Source: Selaginella moellendorffii (Eukaryota > Streptophyta > Lycopodiopsida > Selaginellales > Selaginellaceae). Taken from it: a DNA stretch of 64,000 bases. The stretch lies in the NCBI RefSeq assembly GCF_000143415.4, contig NW_003314281.1:786096-850095 (forward strand), in the 5' to 3' direction. Numbering within the stretch: the first letter of the stretch is position 1; each line of letters opens with the position of its first letter. Below are positions 31,640-41,935 of this stretch, in pieces. The position numbers and the translations under genes were made by a program. The notes beneath the pieces are model-generated. The model had not been told where the DNA came from and did no database searches. It saw only the letters and a list, made by a program, of their open reading frames with translations.

Positions 31640-32531
31640 TTTCTTGCAGGTCGGCAAAAAGATGAGACCTCGCTTGCAAAGGCAAAGAGTGGTGCATGGT
31701 TCATATGCGAGGTACAAGGAGCACCCCGGTGAGAATGAATGTCCAACTTTTCTAAGAACTGGGTGGAGGATTGTTGGAGAAGATGCTGGAGCTCCAGACA
31801 CAAGTTGACAACTTCCGCCATGACTCCAGGACTATCCAAGAGCTCGGCATCAGCCAAAGCTGTGGATGCTAGCACCGGTTATCAACACGGACCAGTTTAT
31901 GTTCCAGCTGACGAGCTTTCTCTCCGAACACCCGATGTGCAGCCTTGACACGAGCTATGGAAGAGATTTGGTCGAAGTTGAGGACGTTCTTCACAAAGAT
32001 TACAAGGCACTGGCTTGGCTAGCCGGGAGATTGCCAAGGACGACCTCGTCTATCCCCTCAGGGGAGCTCTTCTCAGCATTGCCAATGATGGAACGAAGTT
32101 CCCAGCCTTGGATCAGTACTTATGTGTGTCATTCTCCTGCAAAGAATTAAAATTTACAACACGAACCAAGCAAAAGACGCCTCAAACATAGTGACCTTGT
32201 CAATATTGCCAACTTCCCAGTCGTTCTCCTCGGTTATTCCTCCACAATCATCGTTTTCTCATGTGACACACATGTTTGGCCGGAGTCTGAGCTTCTATCC
32301 ACCTCTGACGTGTAGGATTGAGGCCGGCTCCCATAGAAAACATCAAGCTTGGAAGAGAGACAAGGCAAGATGGCACGGTGCGCGGTAGAACTTCTCAAAA
32401 TAATAAATATTCTTTTATATTAACTTTGGTTTTAATTTGCCAGGATTTTCATTATTGTTTGGATGCGCAAGAGAACGTAGCCATTGTTAAGAACATCCTC
32501 CACCAACAAAAATTCCTTGGCTTTTCTAGGT
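31640..32531 (+). pseudogene. D-amino-acid-oxidase-like pseudogene, left copy
   Basis: Plus-strand fragments of an FAD-dependent DAO-family oxidase: LAPVINTDQFMFQLTSFLSE near 31870, LDTSYGRDLVEVEDVLHKDY, a PSGELFSALPMM stretch out of frame with its surroundings, MFGRSLSFYPPL near 32270, GLRPAPIENIKLGRETR near 32315 and, after an intron-like gap with a TTTGCCAG acceptor, LFGCAQENVAIVKNILHQQK. The order follows the right-hand copy at 41.1-42.1 kb. The N-terminal FAD-binding GxGxxG segment and the HNYGHGG signature are missing, and the frame breaks several times. DAO enzymes oxidise D-amino acids in peroxisomes; this copy cannot. Confidence 0.75.
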
Positions 32532-32588
32532 AGCAGTAAAGAATAGAGCTACTGAATAAAAAAACTAAAACATAAGAAACTCTATAAA

Positions 32589-33002
32589 TCACGCTTTAGC
32601 TTGTTTAGCAGATGTGAACATCTCCTTAACTTCTGCAGGTGGCTTGGTCTTGATCATGTTGGCAACAGTGTTGCACGTTAAACTCAGCAAACTCTTGACG
32701 TTGAGATAGTTTGAGGCCAATACCATTTCAAAGAGCGTGGGAATACCAACATTAACAAAGTCGTCGTCAAAAGCCTTGATCTCCTCGCTGGTCTTCTTAC
32801 TCCCGTCCTTTTGAGCGTCCATATGAAACTTGATGTATTCAATCACCTTGGCCAGGATAGGGCTGGAAACATTGGGTAAAGATATCGCCGAATCTAACCC
32901 AACGTCCTCAATCATGTTTTTCACCATCAGAGATTCCAAAGCTAACTCTTCATCAACCTCAAACACATCGCCCTCTGCACTCTTTAGCGTCACCTTCGCC
33001 AT
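32589..33002 (-). CDS. SKP1-like protein, truncated C-terminus
   Basis: Intronless 137-aa frame from the ATG at 33002. The N-terminal BTB/POZ fold of SKP1 is clear: MAKVTLKSAEGDVFEVDEEL, then SLPNVSSPILAKVIEYIKFH, and the dimer/Cul1 region IKAFDDDFVNVGIPTLFEMV and LASNYLNVKSLLSLTCNTVA. Family members continue through IRKxFNIKNDFTPEEEEEVRxENQWAFE, the F-box binding helices; here the protein diverges after MIKTKPPAEVKEMF and stops. A role as an SCF ubiquitin-ligase adaptor is therefore doubtful: Cul1 contact may survive while F-box binding is impaired. It lies only between the DAAO and 2OG copies of the left arm of the duplicated cluster and is absent from the matching spacer at 41.0-41.1 kb. 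Confidence 0.85.
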   Translation of the reverse strand: MAKVTLKSAEGDVFEVDEELALESLMVKNMIEDVGLDSAISLPNVSSPILAKVIEYIKFHMDAQKDGSKKTSEEIKAFDDDFVNVGIPTLFEMVLASNYLNVKSLLSLTCNTVANMIKTKPPAEVKEMFTSAKQAKA

Positions 33003-33057
33003 CTTTGAAACCTAAACCTAGAAATTTATTCATAAAAGATCTAAAACAGATAATTGC

Positions 33058-34085
33058 CTAATCAACAAGATAATAATCAATAGTGATGTTTTTCTCGAAG
33101 TTGTTTCCCAACCTCTTGTTCTCAAAACGCAACTTCAAATACTCCTCCTGGAGAAAGCTTTTGTACTTTGGCTGATCACTCACAAATTCTGGAAGAGGAG
33201 CGATCCTAGTTTTGCCTTCGGCGACATGGTGGTAAACAAACGAGAAACGCTGCTTCTTGTTGGCTACTACGCAATGAACGGCAGCTTTGTAAAGTCCATT
33301 TGTCCACACCTTTTTTCGGTTGAAGACAATGAGAGAAAAAGATTTGAACAAATACCACTTACCTGTATGATGTCTCCAAGGTTGATAATTAGTGAATTTT
33401 CTACTGGCACTACAAGATGCCAAGTCCCATCTTTGAGAACCTGGTAACCAGGAACACGATTAAGTTGTGACACTATGGTGAAGATGGTACCGTCTTGATG
33501 AGGGGCGAGAACTTGGCCCTGGTAGTCAGAGCAACCTGGATAGTGAAGAAAGTTGAAGTAATCTTCATTCTTGTCAAAGCAGTTTCGTCGGGAGCTCCTA
33601 GGCTTTGGGACAAAATGACCATCATGTTGTCGCACAGTTTCTGCATTTGTTTTGACACTTCCACAGCATGTGGCCTGTGATTCACGAGTAAGCTATTTAA
33701 CAATATGTAAGATTTTGTGAAAGTACCTGAAGCTTGGTACTAGATCTGGCCACAAGGTGGACTTATCTTCCGCAGCAAACATGAAATGTTCCTTTCGATC
33801 AGGAGGTCCTCCTTTAGCACCACTTCCGTGAACGAAACCCATTCCGTTGTTGGGAGTGCTAAATTTGCACTTGTACTCCAGAGGGAGCTCAAAGAAGCTG
33901 TGAGCGTTTTGGAGTACCTTGCTCAAGAGGAGAGAATCCAAACCATGGTTAATCACTTGAAACAGACCGAATTCCCTACACGCTTTGTTGATTGTTGCCA
34001 GTGATTCCAGGCGTTTCCTAGCAATATCTGTGCCAGCTTTGTCTTCCACAAATAGTGCAAAATCCACCACTGGAATGGCCGCCAT
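33058..34085 (-). pseudogene. 2-oxoglutarate/Fe(II) oxygenase, frameshifted copy
   Basis: This is close to the intact gene at 39,962-40,996 and shows the same three-exon layout: exon 1 from the ATG at 34085 (MAAIPVVDFALFVEDK) with donor after SFR, exon 2 from PHAVEVSKQ to GDIIQ, exon 3 VWTNGLYKAAVHCVVANKK to the stop at 33058. Metal and cosubstrate residues are still readable (HQDGT, the distal histidine in AAVHC, RFSF). Relative to the intact copy, exon 2 lacks about 10 bp after GAP at roughly 33,580-33,590, which shifts the frame and separates the N-terminal third from the catalytic core. It is probably dead unless splicing bypasses the lesion. Confidence 0.8.
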
Positions 34086-34289
34086 TTTACAACGCTGAGA
34101 CTTGTGTTGGTGGGGCTTCTTAAGTAGCAAATCTTTGTGCTTTGCTAAAGATTCGTGGCTTGAAACACGACAAGGGACTGTTTACAATGTGCACTATTTA
34201 TAAGCAGACAGTGATCCAAGCCAACAACAGGTTCTTTATGGACTGTACAATTTCGTTGACCTTTCGTGTTCGGAACTAGGGTTATAATT

Positions 34290-34735
34290 TGAACACGAAG
34301 TCAATGACGGTCGTGGCCGCCAATGCGCCACATCCATCGCAGATCGCGCTGGCGAAAGAAAAAACGCCGAGGAGTTTAGTTCTGCCGCCGAGGAAGTCGC
34401 TCTTTCTAGCGTCGAAGTGCTCTGATCGAGCGCTCCTTGTTTGCTATTACGTGATGAACACGGTCCCATGCTTCTTCTCAGTCGGGCATACGTGGACAGT
34501 AAACACCTTGTAATCCACACCTGTAAAGAACAAATTAAACCCTCCAGTAATCCTGATATAATGTCTCCAAGGTTAGATGGCACCGCTATTATCATACTTG
34601 ACACGATTAAGATGGTACCGTCTTGATGAGGGGCGAGAACTTGGCACGGGTAGTCGGAGCAACTGGGATAGTTGAGAAAGTTGTATTGACTTGTTTTGAT
34701 TTTTAAAATATTGACTCAAAAGCCTGGCGCGGAGG
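34290..34735. pseudogene. Mixed debris: PPR 5' fragment and 2OG-oxygenase fragment
   Basis: Positions 34,312-34,350 (GTGGCCGCCAATGCG, CACATCCATCGCAGATCGCG) match the 5' end of the intact PPR gene at 36,880-36,930. Positions about 34,558-34,685, on the minus strand, match 2OG oxygenase exon 2 (GCTCCGACTACCC, TCGCCCCTCATCAAGACGG). The intervening sequence is unassigned. The patchwork shows repeated rearrangement of the same two gene types. Confidence 0.65.
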
Positions 34736-35830
34736 CGGGCATTTGGGCCCTTGCAGCCGCCAAGGATGCTCATCCAACCCAAATCGTGCTCATGGGTACG
34801 TTGGTTCGCCTCCATCGCGAGGCAGAAGAAGCGACGCCGGGAAAGGGATCCATTCCGACATCCTCGGAGTGATTGCTGCTGCTCCAGGGTCTGCCAACTC
34901 GCTCCCTTGCCCAAGGGGGCAAACGCAGCATATATGCACTTCCTACCTTGCACTGTAACTTGTTTCTTTAACATCGCTGATCAACTTGTATGCCAAATGC
35001 GGCAGCTTGGTGGATGCCATGGCGGAATGCTGGAGCGCACCATCGTTTCCTGGAACGCTCTCATGCTGGCATTACTCGCATGAAATGCTAGCGCTCGAGT
35101 CCAGCTCAAGGATCCGCCAAGACGGACTGGAACCCAATGCTTGAACTTTCGTCGCTGGATTGAAAGGCCTGTGCTAGCTTGAGCGCGATGGGTTCGAAGA
35201 AAGAAAGAGCCGACGAAGAGGAACAAGACGAGGCCCGCCATGGACAAGTTTCTTGAGAAAGGCATAGTTTTTCACTCTCAAGCTCTGGCTGCCGGGTTTC
35301 TCTCTGATATCTACGGATTGATTGATATGTAGTTTAAATGTGGAAGCTTGCGGGATGCACAACGACATGGTTTCTTGGACATCTTCGATATGCAGCGACC
35401 CACGAGGAAGAATTGGCTTTGGAGTCTTCTTGGCTACGGAGTTGGATGTATGCACTCCCAATGCTCGGACTTACTGCTCGCTCGATCTCCCGCTGATGTT
35501 TTCGTGCACCACGTCTAGCACATCCACGTGCTTTCATTCTAAACCCTGCTTGGCCGAGAAAGAGAAGAAAGTCGGTGGAAGAGTTGTGAAGTCTGTCTTG
35601 CAATGGGAGATCATGATTCATTCTCAATTTCTGGATGAGCGAGTTGACATGTTCGTTGCGAGCTTGCTGGTGAATTTTTACGTCAAGTTGGCGCAAGAAT
35701 GCTCCACAAGAATGGCTTTGGCAAGCTAGCACTTGGATTGTTCCAGCAGCAGTGTCAACCAGAAGTTATGTCGCTGGCAGGATAACACAAGGTGGAGAAG
35801 CTTGATGGACACCTGGAGAGTATTTGTGTA
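34736..35830 (+). pseudogene. Decayed PPR copy related to the 36.9-39.7 kb gene
   Basis: Word order follows the intact gene but with frameshifts and deletions. SWVRWFASIARQKK near 34,790 corresponds to a frame of 36,935-36,975. LINLYAKCG-type text with a missing segment is at 34,980-35,010, and the RTIVSWNALMLALLA stretch ends in a stop at 35,083. A KxRADEEEQDEARHGQ-like acidic linker lies at about 35,200-35,245. CGSLRDAQ-type text near 35,345 has a TAG in place of a tyrosine or tryptophan codon. AEKEKKVGGRVV is at about 35,560. The remainder is truncated by about 35,830. Confidence 0.8.
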
Positions 35831-35879
35831 CAATTGGGTCTTTTATCTGAGCTTTGATCCTCGGCTTGACCATGACAAT

Positions 35880-36780
35880 TGAATTAGTTTTTATTGATTT
35901 CAATACTAATCAATTTGATAGTGATGCTTTTACTAAAGCTGTTTCCCAGCCTCTTGTTCTCAAATCTCAACTTCAAATAAATCTACTTTGGGTGGAAGAG
36001 GAGCGAATTCTAGTTTTGCCTTCGGGGACATAGTTGTAAACAAAGGAGAAACGTTGAGCCTTGTTCGCTACTACACGATGAACAGCACCTTTGTAAAGTC
36101 CGTTTGTCCACACCTTTTTGGTTGTAAACCACAAAGAATGAGTTAATCGCGATCACTTACTTGTATAAGGTCTCCAAAGTTGATAATCAGTGAATTTTCT
36201 TCTGGCACCACAAGATGCCAAGTTAACCTTAAGCTGGGAGACCATGGTGAAGATGGTAACGTCTTGATGAGGGCGAGAACTTGGCCCTGGTAGTCTGAGA
36301 AAGTTGGATAGTGAAGGAAGTTGTAATAATCTCCATTCTTGTCATAGCAATTGCGGCTTTGGGACAAAATTGCCATTACGTCCCAGTTTTTGCATTTGTT
36401 GTGACAATTCGACGGCATCTGCAAGCTACTTAAAAACATATAATAATCTACAAACTACCTGAAGTTTGGTGGTAGATCTGGCGACAAAGTGGATTTGTTT
36501 TCCGTAGCAATCAGAAAATGCTCCTTCCGATCTTTGAGGTCCTCCTTTAGCACCATTTTGGTGCACGAAACCAACTGAAATTGTTGGCGGTAGTAAATTT
36601 GCATTTGTATTCCAGAGGGAGCTTAAAGAAACTGTGAGCATTTTCAAGATGTGTCAAACCATGGTGAACCAATTAAAACAGAAAAAAATGCCTTACACGT
36701 TTTGTTGATTGTTTCCAACGATACTAGGCGTTTCCTAACAATTCCTGGGTGAGACTTGTCTCCCATGCCCTCCATTTTAT
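35880..36780 (-). pseudogene. 2-oxoglutarate/Fe(II) oxygenase, decayed copy
   Basis: Minus-strand remnants of all three exons are present. VSFVHQNGAKGG-like text is at 36,550-36,600, NGDYYNFLHYPTFSDYQGQV at about 36,280-36,340, and a gap then replaces the second half of exon 2. Exon 3 text (VWTNGLYKGAVHRVVANKAQ) is at 36,040-36,110, and the tail ends at about 35,900. Stops, small deletions and the loss of the HxD region break the frame. Confidence 0.75.
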
Positions 36781-36891
36781 TACAACTGAGGTGATATTAG
36801 GGCTTTTGTATGACCAGTCAAACGCCCTATTTTTTGGTTCCAGGATGAGCTCTCGCGGAGGCGGTCATTTGGGCGCTTGTGGCCGCCAAGA

Positions 36892-39729
36892 ATGCGATGC
36901 CACATCCATCGCAAATCGCGCTGGCGAGACCTCATGGGTACGTTGGTTCGCCTCTATCGCGAGGAAGAAGAAGAAGCATCTCTGGAGGTTCTAATGGCGG
37001 CGATCAAGGCTTGCAGTAGCGGCTCAATCAGAGAGCTCAACGCCGGAAAGAGGATTCATTCCGACGTTCTCGGCGGCAGTGATGGCTGCTGCTCCAGCGT
37101 CTTCGTCGCCAACTCGTTGATCAACTTGTATGCCAAATGCGGCGGCCTGGTGGATGCTATGGCAGTGTTTGAGGCAATGCCGGAGCGCACCATCGTCTCC
37201 TGGAACGCTCTCGTGCTGGCATTTGCGCTGAACTCGCATGAAACGCTAGCTCTCGAGTCCATCTCAAGGATCCGGCAAGAGGGACTGAAACCCAATGCTC
37301 GAACTTTCGTGGCTGGATTGAAGGCCTGTGCCAGCTTGAGCTCGACGGGTTTGAAGAAAGAGAGAGGGGACGAAGAGGAGCAAGAAGAGGCCCGCCATGG
37401 ACGAAAGGCTGTCATGATCAAGTTTCTCGAGAAAGGCATGGTTTTTCACTCTGAAGCTCTGGCTGCCGGGTTGCTCTTGGATATCTACGTTGGAAATGCA
37501 TTGATCGATATGTATTCCAAGTGTGGAAGCTTGCGGGATGCTCGCAAGGTGTTCGACACCATGCCTGCTCGAGACGTGGTTTCTTGGACGTCTTTGATAT
37601 GCGGTTACGCTGAGAACCGCGAGGAAGAACTGGCTTTGGGACTCTTCTCGACTATGGAGTTGGATGCATGCGTTCCGAATGCTCGGACTTACGTTGCTGC
37701 TCTCGTGGCCTGCACGAGCTTGGCCGAGAAAGAGAAGAAAGTCGACAGAAGAGTTGCTGTCCTGCAAAGAGGGATGGCGATTCACTCTCGAGCCCTGGAC
37801 GATGGCTGCGCGTCGGACATGTTCTTGGCGAGCTCGCTAGTGAATTTATACATCAAGTGTGGAGACCTGGCGGAAGCTCGCAAAGTTTTCGATCGAATGC
37901 TCCAGAGGGACGTGGTGACTTGGACGTGTTTGATCCTGGGATACGCTGAGAATGGTTTTGGCGAGCTAGCACTTGGATTGTTCCAGCAAATGATGGAGTG
38001 TCAGCAGTGTCAACCAAATGCCAGAACTTATGTCGCTGCGCTCGTCGCTTGCTCGAGCTTGGCAGCGAAAGAAATTGGACAGCAAATCGATGGAAAGCTC
38101 GTAAAGGTGGAGAGCTTGAGGAAGGGAATGGCTCTTCACTTGGAGATCTTGAAGAGGAGCTACGAGTCGGAGACTTTCGTGGCAAACACACTGGTCGACA
38201 TGTACTCCAAGTGTGGAAGCTTGATGGACGCCAGGAGAGTCTTTGACAGGATGCTGGATCACGACGCTGTGTCCTGGAGCACTATGATCCTCGGCTATGC
38301 CGGCAACGACCAGGACGAGACCGCCATCGAACTCTTCGAGCAAATTCGATGCGAAGGATGCGTTCCCAGTGCTCGGACCTTCAGCTCGGTGCTAGTGGCG
38401 GCCTCCAACTTGGCCGCTTCGACGCAAAGCAATGCTACTCGCGCTTGGTGCCTGGAACTCGGGACGAGGATCCACGCTCTGGCAGCTCAAAGCTACTGTG
38501 ACTCGGACACATTCGTTGCCAACACTTTGATCGATCTCTACGTCAAGTGTGGGAGCCTGGAGAGCGCTCGGGCTGTCTTTGATCGGATGCTGGATGGTCG
38601 CGACGCTGTATCGTGGAACACGATAATCCTCGGCTATGCCGATAACGGACAAGACGAGCTCGCTCTCGAGCTCTTCTCGAGCATGATCCAGCGCCAGCAC
38701 TGCGAGCCGACTGCTCGGACTTTCGTGGCTGCGTTGCAAGCCTGTGCTGGTTTGGCGGTGAGAGAAGAATCACAGCGATCCGGGGATGGATCCCAGCTCG
38801 TGAAAGCGCGCTGCTTGGAGAAGGTGATGGAGATCCACGTGCAAGCCCTTGTGTCCGAATCTTGGGATGTTTTCGTGGAGAGTGCCATGATCAACGCTTA
38901 CGGGAAGTGTGGCAGCGTTTTGGACGCTCGCAAAGTGTTTGATATGATGGAGTTTCACGACGTTGTCTCGTGGACGGCTCTCATCCTCAGCTACGTGGAA
39001 AACGGCGAGAGTGTCCTCGGCCTGGAGATCTTCTCTTGGATGAAGCACAACTCCATGGTAGCTCCAAACGCTCGGACTTTCGCGGCGGCGCTCATGGCCG
39101 GTGGAAACTTAGCTTGCCTCGAGACTGGCAGGAGCATCCACGCCGAGATTTGCCGCGGGGCGATCGAGACGGACTTGCTGGTGGCGAGCTGCCTGGTGGA
39201 CCTGTACGGGAAGTGTGGATCCTCCGGAAACGCCGAGCGGGTCTTCGAGTCGATCGAGACGGGGTCGGACCCCGTGATTTGGAGCGCCCTCGTCTCCGTG
39301 CACTCGGTCCAAGGCAACACCACTCGGGCTCTTGAGGTTTTCCACGCCATGATACGTGAAGGCGTCCATGCAAACGGCGTCACCTTTCTCTCGCTGCTGG
39401 CGGCGTGCAGCCGGGCGGGCATGGTGGACGCCGGGAAGAGATGGTTCCGGGCGATGATCCAAGTGTACGGGGTGGTGCCCGGGATCGAGCACCATCACTG
39501 CCTCGTCGACATGCTGGGTCGCGCGAATCGTCTCGAGGAGGCACTCAGGCTTGTGGAGACGATGCCGTACGATCCCAGCGTTGTGACTTGGACGACGTTG
39601 CTGGCGGCGTGTGAGAAGTGGAACAATGTGGTGATTGGGAGGATTGCGTATGCTGCGTTGCTCAAGCTGGATGTTACACAAACATCCACTTACTCGCTCA
39701 TGGCAAAGCTAGAAGCATCAGCCAGCTAA
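36892..39729 (+). CDS. PLS-type pentatricopeptide repeat protein (945 aa)
   Basis: Long intronless frame. The first ATG is at 36892; the open frame begins 15 nt earlier at a TTG. About eight P-L-S triplets are present (SSLVNLYIKCGDLAEARKVF, RDVVTWTCLILGYAENGFGE, ARTYVAALVACSSLAA). L motifs carry variable extra segments: a 30-residue acidic one (KERGDEEEQEEARHG), EIGQQIDGKLVKVESLRKG and QRSGDGSQLVKARCLEK. The C-terminal part (HHCLVDMLGRANRLEEALRL, SVVTWTTLLAACEKWNN, STYSLMAKLEASAS) is a shortened E-like region without DYW. Likely an organellar RNA-binding factor. It lies inside the duplicated DAAO/2OG cluster, and a decayed copy precedes it. Confidence 0.92.
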   Translation: MRCHIHRKSRWRDLMGTLVRLYREEEEEASLEVLMAAIKACSSGSIRELNAGKRIHSDVLGGSDGCCSSVFVANSLINLYAKCGGLVDAMAVFEAMPERTIVSWNALVLAFALNSHETLALESISRIRQEGLKPNARTFVAGLKACASLSSTGLKKERGDEEEQEEARHGRKAVMIKFLEKGMVFHSEALAAGLLLDIYVGNALIDMYSKCGSLRDARKVFDTMPARDVVSWTSLICGYAENREEELALGLFSTMELDACVPNARTYVAALVACTSLAEKEKKVDRRVAVLQRGMAIHSRALDDGCASDMFLASSLVNLYIKCGDLAEARKVFDRMLQRDVVTWTCLILGYAENGFGELALGLFQQMMECQQCQPNARTYVAALVACSSLAAKEIGQQIDGKLVKVESLRKGMALHLEILKRSYESETFVANTLVDMYSKCGSLMDARRVFDRMLDHDAVSWSTMILGYAGNDQDETAIELFEQIRCEGCVPSARTFSSVLVAASNLAASTQSNATRAWCLELGTRIHALAAQSYCDSDTFVANTLIDLYVKCGSLESARAVFDRMLDGRDAVSWNTIILGYADNGQDELALELFSSMIQRQHCEPTARTFVAALQACAGLAVREESQRSGDGSQLVKARCLEKVMEIHVQALVSESWDVFVESAMINAYGKCGSVLDARKVFDMMEFHDVVSWTALILSYVENGESVLGLEIFSWMKHNSMVAPNARTFAAALMAGGNLACLETGRSIHAEICRGAIETDLLVASCLVDLYGKCGSSGNAERVFESIETGSDPVIWSALVSVHSVQGNTTRALEVFHAMIREGVHANGVTFLSLLAACSRAGMVDAGKRWFRAMIQVYGVVPGIEHHHCLVDMLGRANRLEEALRLVETMPYDPSVVTWTTLLAACEKWNNVVIGRIAYAALLKLDVTQTSTYSLMAKLEASAS

Positions 39730-39961
39730 TGTTTGATCATTTACCTGGATAATATGTTGCGTTCGAACACATAAAGTTTGTACACTTGTCGTGTTTCATA
39801 CCACGAATCTTTAGGAAGAAGGATTTATAATATATATACCTTTCTGAAGTCGTCTTCAGCCAGCATGTTTCCCGTCGTGTTTCATGGCAAGAATCTTTAG
39901 CCGAGAACAAAGAATTGGTACTTAAGAAGCTCCACCCCAATACATTCTCAGTTGTAATCAA

Positions 39962-40996
39962 ATGGAGGGCATTCCAGTGGTGGACTTTGCATTATTTATG
40001 GAAGACCCAGGAGAAGCTAGGAAACGCCTAGAATCGTTGGAAACGATCAGCAATGCGTGTAAGGAATTTGGTCTGTTTCAACTGGTTAACCATGGTTTGG
40101 ATTCTCACATCTTGAGCAAGGCACTCCAAAATGCTCACAGCTTCTTTGAGCTCCCTCTTGAATACAAATGCAAATTTACTACCGCCGACAATTCAGTTGG
40201 TTTCGTGCACCAAAGTGGTGCTAAAGGAGGACCTCTAGATCGAAAGGAGCATTTCATGATTGCTGCAGAAGATAAGTCCACCTTGTGGCCAGATTTAGTA
40301 CCGAGCTTCAGGTACTTTCACAAAAGTTTAGAGATTCTTAAATAGCTTGCTAGTGAATCACAGGCCAGATGCCGTGGAATTGTCAAAACAAATGCAAAAC
40401 CTGGGCCACAACTTGATGACCATTTTGTCCCAAAGCTTGGGAGCTCCTGGCGACACTCTCCACAAGTGCTATGACAAGAATGCAGATTACTACAATTTTC
40501 TCCACTATCCAGCTTGCTCCGACTATCAGGGCCAAGTTCTCGCCCCTCATCAAGATGGTACCATCTTCACCGTGGTGTCCCAGCTTAATCGTGTTCCTGG
40601 TTACCAGGTCCTCAAAGATGGCACTTGGCACCTTGTAGTGCCAGAAGAAAATTCACTGATTATAAACCTTGGAGACATCTTGCAAGTAAGTGATCAGGAG
40701 GTATTGGTTTAAATATTTTTCTCACATTGTTTTCAACCCAAAAGGTGTGGACAAACGGACTTTATAAAGCTGCCGTTCATCGTGTAGTAGCGAACAAGGC
40801 TCAGCGTTTCTCATTTGTATACAGCTATCTCCCCGAAGGCAAAACTAGAATCGCTCCTATTCCAGAATTTGAGAGTGGTCACCCAAAGTACAAAAGCTTT
40901 ATGCAGGAAGATTATTTGAAGTTGAGATTTGAGAATAAGAGGCTGGAAAACAACTGTAGTAAAAATATCACCATCGACTACTATGCTATTGATTAG
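39962..40996 (+). CDS. 2-oxoglutarate/Fe(II)-dependent oxygenase, intact copy, 3 exons
   Basis: Exons 39962-40311, 40364-40685 and 40745-40996, with GT/AG introns of 52 and 59 bp; total 924 nt (307 aa). An N-terminal DIOX_N domain (IPVVDFALFMEDP, ACKEFGLFQLVNHG) precedes the double-stranded beta-helix core (YYNFLHYPACSDYQGQ). The Fe(II) ligands are H and D in APHQDGTIF and the distal H in KAAVHRVVAN; 2OG binding is RFSF (RxS). These are all the expected residues, so it should be catalytic. The family includes GA oxidases, flavonoid and other specialised-metabolite hydroxylases; the substrate cannot be told. Three broken copies lie within 7 kb on the opposite strand, so this seems to be the surviving member of a local expansion. 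Confidence 0.9.
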
Positions 40997-41099
40997 TCCA
41001 TAAAAGTCAAGGCCTGGGCCAGGAGGTTGGCTGATAATGTACATCAAGTTCCATATCAAAAGGAAGTCTCAATAAATTCTCGTTTACCATTATAATTAG

Positions 41100-41935
41100 T
41101 CAAGATCTTTTGTTGCTTAGCGATGGCTACTAGGTTCTCTGCGCAACCAAAAGAGCAAATCCTGGAAAATCAAAGCAAGGTTAATACAGAAGAAGAAAAA
41201 AATGAAACATTTACCAGCACCACCGTGACCATAGTTATGGACTATAGCCGAAGGATTGCCATCTTTCAGCCTTGTCTCTCTTCCAAGCCTGATGTTTTCT
41301 ATGCGAGCCGGCCTCAGTCCTGAGAGAGTAGTCGGACATGTCGGTGTTCCTCAAAGGTGGATAGAAGCTCAAACTCCGGCCAAACATGTTCTTCACTGGT
41401 TCATAATCCTGCAAAGATTTCTAGCTAAAAAACGATCAAGCAAACAAGTACCACTGATACCTTTTCAATGTTATTGACTTCGCTCTCCTCGGCTATTCCT
41501 CCCACAACCAGCGTTTTCTCGTTCCTGGGATAAAAACCATGTCTTCAGCGGCCTCTCGCCTAAGCACTGATTCAAAACTGGGAACCTGGTTCCGTCGTTG
41601 GCAATGGTAAGAAGATCTCCCCTGAGGGGATACACGAGCTCGTCCTTGGCAAGATCCCCCCTAGCCAAGCCTGTGCAATTCACAATAGCATCGACCTTGT
41701 AAGTCTTGCGAAGAGCGTCCTCCACTTCGAGCAAATCCTGGTCAAGACTTCCATAGCTTGTGTCAAGGCTGCACATTGGGTGCTCGGAGAGAAAGCTCGT
41801 CAGCTGGAACATAAACTCGTCCGTGTCGATAACTGGCGCTAGGTGCTGGTAAGCGTCCACGACTCCATAGCTTTGTCTGATGCCAAGAGTTTATATAAGA
41901 GAAGAGATTTCTTACACTTTCTTGGCATGATATTA
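41100..41935 (-). pseudogene. D-amino-acid-oxidase-like, right copy, C-terminal part
   Basis: On the minus strand: HLAPVIDTDEFMFQLTSFLS, IVNCTGLARGDLAKDELVYP, LRGDLLTIANDGTRFPVLNQ, then RNEKTLVVGGIAEE in a shifted frame. After an intron come NMFGRSLSFYPPL, GLRPARIENIRLGRE and IVHNYGHGGAG, and after another intron FGCAENLVAIAKQQ. LRPAR and HNYGHGG match the DAO-family C-terminal signature that contacts substrate and FAD. At least one frameshift lies between LNQCL and RNEKT, and another before GLRPAR. The N-terminal Rossmann GxGxxG is absent. Known enzymes of this family deaminate D-amino acids with FAD and oxygen. Better preserved than the left copy but probably non-functional. Confidence 0.78.

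Noticed and set aside
5201-39729. DYW cytidine deaminase domains at the ends of the PPR genes
   Set aside because: Looked for HSE and CxxC signatures after the E-like regions; none is present in any of the four intact PPR genes.
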